This document shows positions 1 through 6,600 of a stretch of 6,811 bases of DNA, one piece after another. Under the pieces are notes generated by a model. That model was given only the letters and a program-made list of their open reading frames with translations. It made no database searches and had not been told where the DNA came from. A program made the position numbers and the translations under genes. This DNA is from Candidatus Aerophobota bacterium (GTDB lineage: Bacteria; Aerophobota; Aerophobia; Aerophobales; B3-G15), in NCBI GenBank assembly GCA_014859225.1, contig JACUUP010000082.1, positions 1 to 6,811 of the forward strand, written 5' to 3'. Every line of letters begins with the position of its first letter. The first letter of the stretch is position 1.

Positions 1-56
1 AATCACCTTTGCTAAAAGGGCTAACAGTTAATCTCCACGAGGTCTTTGAATAAAAT

Positions 57-84
57 TTGACAAAAATAAAAAAGGTGCTATATT
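57..84 (+). promoter_or_regulatory. Promoter P1 (sigma-70/sigma-A type, extended -10)
   Basis: The -35 is an exact TTGACA (57-62), the spacer is 16 bases, and the -10 is TATATT (79-84) directly preceded by TGC (76-78), a TGn extended -10. Predicted transcription start is near 91, giving a 5' leader of about 560 nt. The spacer and -10 region resemble those of P5 (both contain GTGCT before the -10). Confidence 0.65.
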
Positions 85-121
85 AGCTCGGTTTATTTGA
101 AAATGCTTTTTCACCTGCTCC

Positions 122-149
122 TTGACAATTTTCTACCTTCTGGTAAGAT
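122..149 (+). promoter_or_regulatory. Promoter P2 (sigma-70/sigma-A type, extended -10)
   Basis: Exact TTGACA (122-127), a 16-base spacer, then TAAGAT (144-149) preceded by TGG (141-143), which again makes a TGn extended -10. Predicted start is near 156, so its transcript would carry the 193-210 palindrome close to its 5' end. Confidence 0.65.
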
Positions 150-192
150 AAACATGTAGTCTGCGCAATTATGCACCAGATAGCAGGGTAGT

Positions 193-210
193 CGCAGGCT
201 TCAGCCTGCG
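193..210. repeat. REP-like perfect palindrome between P2 and P3
   Basis: CGCAGGCTTCAGCCTGCG is a perfect inverted repeat, realistically a 7-bp GC-rich stem (193-199 with 204-210) and a TTCA loop. It stands out in AT-rich surroundings. No T-run follows it on the plus strand, and on the minus strand the T-run precedes the stem, so it does not look like a Rho-independent terminator. Short GC-rich palindromes of this kind are commonly dispersed intergenic repeats; whether this one is repeated elsewhere cannot be seen from a single copy. Confidence 0.6.
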
Positions 211-231
211 TAAAAAGGTAAGCTCTAATAC

Positions 232-259
232 TTGACAAATATCAATCGTCTGTTATTCT
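232..259 (+). promoter_or_regulatory. Promoter P3 (sigma-70/sigma-A type, extended -10)
   Basis: Exact TTGACA (232-237), a 16-base spacer, then TATTCT (254-259) preceded by TGT (251-253). Its -35 surroundings, TACTTGACAAATA (229-241), recur exactly at P5 (432-444). Predicted start is near 266. Confidence 0.65.
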
Positions 260-389
260 TACAAGCGGAGAAAAAATCGCTCAATCTCAAGAAAAGCTGA
301 GCATAGAAGAAAGTTTAACAAAGATTGAAGCTTTGTATGTAGGTCTATCAAAAAGAGTTCTTTTTCAATTTATCAAGTTTTAAATACTC

Positions 390-417
390 TTGACAGAATA
401 TTTTATTGTGCTATTTT
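390..417 (+). promoter_or_regulatory. Promoter P4 (sigma-70/sigma-A type, extended -10)
   Basis: Exact TTGACA (390-395), a 16-base spacer, then TATTTT (412-417) preceded by TGC (409-411). Predicted start is near 424, only about 11 bases before the -35 of P5, so polymerases at P4 and P5 would compete for overlapping DNA. Confidence 0.65.
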
Positions 418-434
418 CAAAATGCAGATTTTAC

Positions 435-462
435 TTGACAAATAAAAAGAGTGCTGTATTAT
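435..462 (+). promoter_or_regulatory. Promoter P5 (sigma-70/sigma-A type, gene-proximal)
   Basis: Exact TTGACA (435-440), a 16-base spacer, then TATTAT (457-462). The TG lies directly against the -10 (455-456) rather than one base away, so the extended -10 is imperfect here. Predicted start is near 469, which leaves a leader of about 185 nt before ATG 654. The TATTAT hexamer is among the closest to consensus in the array. Confidence 0.65.
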
Positions 463-487
463 TGAATTCATCCTTAAGAATAATAAA

Positions 488-539
488 GACTTACTTTACA
501 TAAATTTCATTGAGTGTGCCTTCCTTAGAAGAGTAAGTT
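488..539 (+). promoter_or_regulatory. Potential 5'-leader stem-loop
   Basis: ACTTACT (489-495) is the exact reverse complement of AGTAAGT (532-538). With wobble and adjacent pairs the stem extends to about 10 bp (488-497 with 530-539), enclosing a 32-nt loop. It lies about 20 nt from the predicted P5 start. A structure at the 5' end of the message would fit a stabilising role, but that is inference; the stem is AU-rich and the loop is large. Confidence 0.4.
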
Positions 540-589
540 ACAGTTCTAAAAAATTTGGCGAGTTATTCATCCTGAAAGAAAGGGGAAAA

Positions 590-667
590 GTGGATTTTTC
601 TTATTGTTTATATGCGTATACTACGGGTCTAAAGACAAAAAGGGAGGTAACCCATGTCTTATTCTAA
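590..667 (+). CDS. Possible 25-residue leader peptide overlapping the main start
   Basis: A GTG at 590 follows an AAAGGGG site (579-585) with a 4-base spacer and opens 25 codons ending at TAA 665-667. The frame differs from the main gene and overlaps its first 14 bases, so the main ribosome site (641-648) lies inside this ORF. Such an arrangement could couple translation of the main gene to the leader. The peptide, beginning MDFSYCLYAY, matches nothing I recognise. The GTG start and short length make chance occurrence quite likely. Confidence 0.2.
   Translation: MDFSYCLYAYTTGLKTKREVTHVLF
641..648 (+). promoter_or_regulatory. Shine-Dalgarno site for ATG 654
   Basis: AGGGAGGT lies 5 bases before ATG 654 and is a near-complete match to the 16S anti-SD. 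It supports 654 as a genuine start. AAGACA (632-637) can pair with TGTCTT (655-660), which would place this site in a loop next to a partly paired start codon; the pairing is only 6 bp. Confidence 0.7.
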
Positions 668-3600
668 TTTTGAATCAGCCTGCCAGGATTTTTCATCTAA
701 TAATAATCAGACTATCCAGAATCCGAAGTCCAGCAAAATTCTTGCTCAGCAATCATCCAACAAGTCATCTGATGGTTTTTTACATACATTAAAAAAAGGA
801 AAAAATATGCTATTTTCCGAAATAAAAGGAGCTAATAATATGCCAGAGAAGACCCGTCAAGCGGCGAGGAGGAAGTTAGGGATGAAGTGGACATCACGAA
901 GGGGTATAATGGGAAAAGCATTTTTTGTCGTCCTTATAAGCGTTACACTGCTTTGGGGTATCTCTGGACTTGCCCATGCAGTTAGTGTAACTTCCAATCC
1001 CGATGGAGTTGTAGCTACACCTAATATTGATGAAGGTGGACTTAGACTAGAATCTACGGACCTTACGATAGGTAAGTATTATCGTCTGACAGTTATCTAC
1101 CCGATAGATGCATTTGGGAATACTCAAATTACGCGCTACGAGTGGGGACCTGCTACTACTACCTCATTTAATGTGCGTTATTATGGTAATGCTCCTGGCT
1201 GGAGTGTAAATGTTCCGAGCTTAGAATGGCCAGGAAGATACGATGTTGTTTTAGGAGAGTATCCTGATGGTACTTATACTAGTGCTGAAACGAGCGAAAA
1301 AACTTATTTTTACGTGGTAGATGAAATTTCTGTTACTCCCACGCCTGATGGTATACCCAACGGTTCTGATTCTGTTATCGCCGTGGATGTGGAAACGGTT
1401 GGCTTTTTCCCGCCCGCTGGTCTTTGTATCCCTCAAGTGGGTGATGAGTTTACTATTAACATCCGGGCTGCAGATGACGCTTCAGGGACGACTGAGCTTT
1501 CTGGGGAAGCTACGCTGGTGTTCGATACTACCTCTCACGCGGGAACAGCTGTCTTATGGGGGAGTCCTGCTTCTCTTTCACTTGATGGCGGTGAACCTGC
1601 TGATCGTTACACCATACGAGGTGAGCAGACATTTTATCCCAATGTCCCTACCATACCCGCTCCTATTTATTGGGATGATACTTTTCCAGGTCTTATCTTT
1701 GGCCATCCTTACTTTTATATTTTTGAGGGCGTTGATGTAGCTACCATTGAAGTACATCACCCTAATGCTCTTCTCCAAGGGGAAAGCGAATCTACCGCTA
1801 CCACGTTTGATATTGCCTTGAGTTATTCAGGTGCTACCTCAGCTGATTTTGCCGCTTCAGAAACAGTTACTATCCTGGTTGCAGAAAGCGGGCCAAGGGC
1901 TTTTAGGCAAATATACGGCTGGACAAGTGGAGATACTGTTACTCTTGTTGCCGAAAGTGCTACAAGATTCTCTGTTACCGATGCCAGGTTAGCCCAGAAA
2001 AATACAGCACCCCGAGATACCTACACTCTTCACGCTTACGAAAACGCCCATGAAATTTTTGATCCAAGTGCTCATCCCCAATTTGCCGATGACACAACAG
2101 CCATCCATCCCTATTTATTCATACTTGATTCTCTGGATGTAGTTGTAGATGCGCCTGATGTGTTTAACAGCGCATTATCCAACCAGACAACTTTTGATGT
2201 TATCGCTGCTGGTACATTTGATGACCCGACCAATGGACAGGCTCCGTACACTGCTACGGTAGCAATTAGTTTTGATAGCGCGAGTGTTTACATTTCTCCT
2301 GCGACGACTACGCTTACACTGACTTTAAGTGGCGGGGTGCTTGCCTCCTATGACACGGCACTGTTCTACAATGCTGATTTAGGTCCTCCCGATCCTTCCC
2401 GAGTTACCTTTGTTATCTGGGAAAACTGGGCTGGTAATCCTACGGTGCCGGCAGATGAGAATCCGAACGAAACAGATCCTTGGTTCAATGGTGATTTCCC
2501 CGGGGATCAATTCGAGCTAACCGGCTCTCCCTACGTCTACGCTATTGACGGGCCGTTCCATTTTAACGTTCATCCACCCGATGCGTTTCTTGCCGGATCT
2601 GCCAATCAGACGACCTTTGATGCCTGGGTAGATGGCTCAATTACCGGCGCATCCACGGGAGATACCATCACTGTCCTCGTGAACGCCTCCGGGGCGAGCG
2701 CAATGGTAAGTGCCGCTACCGCGGTCACGCTGGTCTATGATGGGGAACAATTTGCTACCTACGATGTACCGCTCTACATTGGAGCTATTTCTGCAGGCAG
2801 GTACCTTCTCCATGCCCAGAAAAACGAGGTTGATGGTCCTTACTGGGATACTTTAGATACAAACGTTGGGGATAACCATCCCTACGTGTACGTGCTGGAT
2901 ATGGGCAATGCTACATACTCCCATGGAAGCATAAGAATCAAGGAATGTCATCCGGATGTGTTTGTTGCCGGGACAAGTGATGCAACGGTTCTGCCCGCAT
3001 ACGGAATTCACCTTTGGGCTTCTGTTGAAGGGGGAGGTAACTCTAACAGAGGGGCAGGTGACCGAATCACGCTGGACATAAGAAACGCTGAGGGGACCAT
3101 ACAGGCACGCAATGTGGTGCTCGGGGCGCATGGTCAAGCAGGTGGTTTTCCTAATCTTATTGCGGTTTATTTTAGTAACCATGGTGTTTCCGGGGATGGT
3201 GATGTGGACCTCCTCGTAGATGAGACGGCAACCGCAAATACCCGTCATACCCTGGGATTTTATAAGAGCGGCTCTGTGGACTCTTTCGAGCCTCTTGAGT
3301 GGGGGCCTCGTTGGCCCTGGACTGACGAATCTCACCACTACGTGTACGTGTTTGATGACACCACTAACATATTTGAGATTTTCGTGTATCCGCCCGATGT
3401 TTTCGTTCAGGGGAGTGCGGATACTACTACCTTTGATATACAGGTGCCTATCGGCGCATCAAGTGATGGGGATACCATTAACGTGCGAGTTTTCTGTGAA
3501 GCCGATACTGAAGTCTCTGCCGGCACGGTTACCCTGGTAGCATCTGGCGGAATGTTCGCTGCGACGGAAGTAACGGTTGATGTCAGCGCTTCTGCTTTGG

Positions 3601-6600
3601 TGGGTGAAAAGCAACTTGACGTTTTTGAGAAGGGAGATGCGCTTACCTATGGACGCCTGCCCAACAAGTTTGCTCTTAACATCGCCGACAGCCCAACCTC
3701 GCATCCGTACCTTTTTGTGGTTGATAAATTTGATATGAATTTGACCCCCAATGCATTCCAGTACTGCAGCAGTCCTGATACCGTCACCATTGCTATATCT
3801 GCAGACCTCACGACAGCCGTCTCTCCTGGGAATCCTGGAAGGTTTGGCTATGTAGTTACGGAGTTATGGGGCTCTACGTTTGCTTTGAGCACGACAACTG
3901 TCGTGGTGGTTGACGGAGATCATTTATTGGCAACTGCCCAGAGCGTGGATATTGACACCTGCACCTTGCCAACTGGTAAATATGACGTAATAGTCCGGGA
4001 GTTTGCCTCTCAGTCGTTCCCGCTTTCTGGACACACCTATTTCTACATCATTGGTGACCCTTTAACGGATGATACCCGTTTTGGTTTGACAGTAACTGGC
4101 TGCGAGGTATTTAATACCGCCTCACCTGATACGACCACGGTTGCGGTAACCAGCCAGTCTACCAATCCTCCCTCGGGAGCCGTGCATGGTGACGAAATTA
4201 CCATCCTCATCGCGGCAAGCGGTGATATAACAGGTGTATCTGGAACATCCACGCTCTACTGGGATGGAAACAAATTTGTCCAAACAGCTGATGCCACGGT
4301 ATACATTAACTCTGCCACTCCCGGGAAGAGATGGCTTTACGCCTACGAGAATGGCTCGAACTTCAGCCAATTTACCACTGATCCTGCTGACTGGATCTAT
4401 TTAATTGACACCTTCTACATTGATGTTTTCGCGCCGGATGCATTTTTGCAGGGAAGTCCTGATTACACCACTTTTGATATATGGACGAGTCCTGTGCCCG
4501 GGGACACGGGTGACACGCTCGCTATGATTGTGATAAACGAGGAAGGCGATGTTTTCGCTGACACCATTGACCACAAAGTCACCCTCACCCATGATGGAAC
4601 TCAATTTACTGTTACTATTGTGATAAGCTTGAAGTACGATGGGGATGGACCACACGGGGAAAAACTCCTGCAGGTAATAAGGCCCTGTGACGACACGGCA
4701 CTTCGCCTGGATGAGACTTTGGCGTATCATCCCTATGTGTATGTCTTCAGCGAGCATTTCACCCTTGATGTGGGTAACCCCGATGCCTTTGTGCGGGGAG
4801 CTACAGATACAACAACGGTGGCGATAACTGGAGATGTGGCTTTCGCTACCTATCCTGGTAGTGCTGGCCGAACTGCCACCATCTACCTGTACTCCGAGCT
4901 TCCCTCTGAAATTAGTGCTGCTACCGCTGAGGTAACGTTAGTGAATGATGGAGCAGGTTACCTGACTCCTGCCAGCCCGCCGGTAGTGCTTGAGTATCTT
5001 GCAGCTGATGCGAATCTTCCTGCCCAGAGAGTGCAGCTTTACCTGCGGGAAAATCATACCGTCTCGCCAGATGACTTCCCGACCTATGGACCGGCAGACG
5101 GAACACCACTGTTAGGGCATGACTATTTGTATATCCTGGATGAGGCAAGCAGTGACTACTTCGTGATTACCGTTCATCATCCCAATGCTTTTATGCAGAG
5201 TCCACCCATGATGATGCCTCAAGAGACTACATTTGACATCGCGCACACCGTGGGTGATACACTTTCCGGTGATACCATTCACATCAATGTCTACATCAGC
5301 CCCAAGGGCGAGATGTGGGCAACGATTGCCACTGTAGAAACAAGTCTAGAGCTTGCAGCTCCCTACGCCGGGGCATCCCTTGCCACCACAGACGTTCAGC
5401 TCATAGTTGACCCGAGCGTAGCCGAGAACGTTGGTAAATACGAGCTGTGGCCGACAGAGTACCCTGCTGACCCGTACGAGTTCTTCGCCGTTGCCTGGGA
5501 TGAGGGGCATCCGTACTTCTTTGTCCTGAGCAAGATGACTGCCTGGGTGAACTGGAACGTGGTAACCGTTGGCGGAAACCAGATTCTGCGCATCTGGACA
5601 GATGATGAGGTTTTCCAGGTTGTATCCAACGATACAGCCACGGTAGATGTAGCATTGTACAATCCGGCTGCATCACCACCCCCCACCGGAATATATCCAT
5701 GCACCACATTTACCGTCACACTTGAAGCCTGGCCCGAATCTTTAGATCCTCATGCAGCCAAGGCCTATAAATACTTTGAATTTGTGGTTCCCTGGACAGG
5801 TGATTCTGAAAAAGATGAGGGTAAGTATCATATGGATGTTCTTATGAGTGGTGTTTCCTGGGAGCCTTATCCTGTTTCCTGGCTCAATCCACCCGATTTA
5901 TACCCGGGTGGAGCACCTGAGCAGGGCTTTAACTATCCCTTCTTCTGGGCGTTCTATGATGAGATTAACATTATTGAGCCTCATGCAGGAGATATTATTA
6001 AAGGTGAGGTTGACATTAAAGTCATAGAAACCTTAAAGTACACCGATTTTCTCCGCTTCTCAGTTGCACCAAGCGGCAGCAGCGTATACTACGACCTTGA
6101 TGGAAGTGTAGGCTACACGGAAGTGAGCGACCCCATCTCTACAGTAAGTGGACCTACCGGTGATGTTGAAGTTAACAACTGGCAAGCCGCGTGGGATACC
6201 ACCTGGGTGCCGGCTGCAAGCGAGGGAGTATGGTATATCAGGGTGCAAGCCTATGATTTCAGTGACCCTGAAAGCCTACTTGGCCAGGACATAATTGCGG
6301 TAACCGTGGATAACACGCCACCTTCAATAGTTATCACTGAACCTGCATCCAGGGTAAGTGGAACTTTAACCTTGACTGCCGCTGCCTCTGATACAACTAC
6401 CAATATCACTGAAGTATTCTGGCAGTATGCAGAATCAAATTCATCTACCTGGTATCCGCTGGCTAAAGACCAGTTTGTTACATCGCCTATAACCTCGTCA
6501 GTTCAGCTTGATACAACTGCTCTCAGCGATGGCGACTGGCAGGTGAAAGCTACCGCCTACGATGAGGCAGGCTGGACATCATCTGATACAGTAAGCTTCC

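Larger units (their letters stand above)
1..653 (+). promoter_or_regulatory. Long non-coding upstream region with a promoter array and 5' leader
   Basis: No credible gene is present on either strand in this AT-rich stretch; open frames are short and lack ribosome sites, apart from a possible 25-codon leader ORF at 590-667. The region holds five rightward promoter-like elements, a palindrome at 193-210 and a leader stem at 488-539. No upstream gene end is visible, so the intergenic region is more than 650 bases long. Everything recognisable is oriented toward the giant gene. Confidence 0.8.

Noticed and set aside
193-215. Rho-independent terminator
   Set aside because: The GC-rich stem is followed by TAAAAAGG on the plus strand, not a T-run, and on the minus strand the T-run precedes the stem.
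350-365. AAAAAGAGTTCTTTTT palindrome as terminator or operator
   Set aside because: The arms are almost wholly A/T with one G:C pair. In such AT-rich DNA this can occur by chance, and no second copy supports an operator.
57-462. CRISPR-like or iteron array from the repeated TTGACA elements
   Set aside because: Spacing is irregular (65, 110, 158 and 45 bases) and the repeated parts are promoter hexamers, which explains the similarity.
585-602. GAAAAG-TGGA-TTTTTC hairpin as an attenuator before the gene
   Set aside because: The stem is six A/T-dominated pairs including a wobble, too weak to terminate, and no competing antiterminator structure is evident.
604-792. Plus-strand open frame of 62 codons starting at TTG 604
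   Set aside because: It overlaps the better-supported frame from ATG 654, has no good ribosome site of its own and encodes no recognisable protein.
4086-4091. Internal TTGACA (within TTTGACAGTAAC) as a promoter inside the gene
   Set aside because: No TATAAT-like hexamer at proper spacing follows; it encodes part of the GLTVTG strand of a repeat unit.
1251-6248. Several open frames of 60-160 codons on the minus strand and in other plus frames inside the giant gene
   Set aside because: They lie within one uninterrupted frame that has clear repeat motifs; their Arg/His/Ser-rich translations look like reverse-strand shadows.
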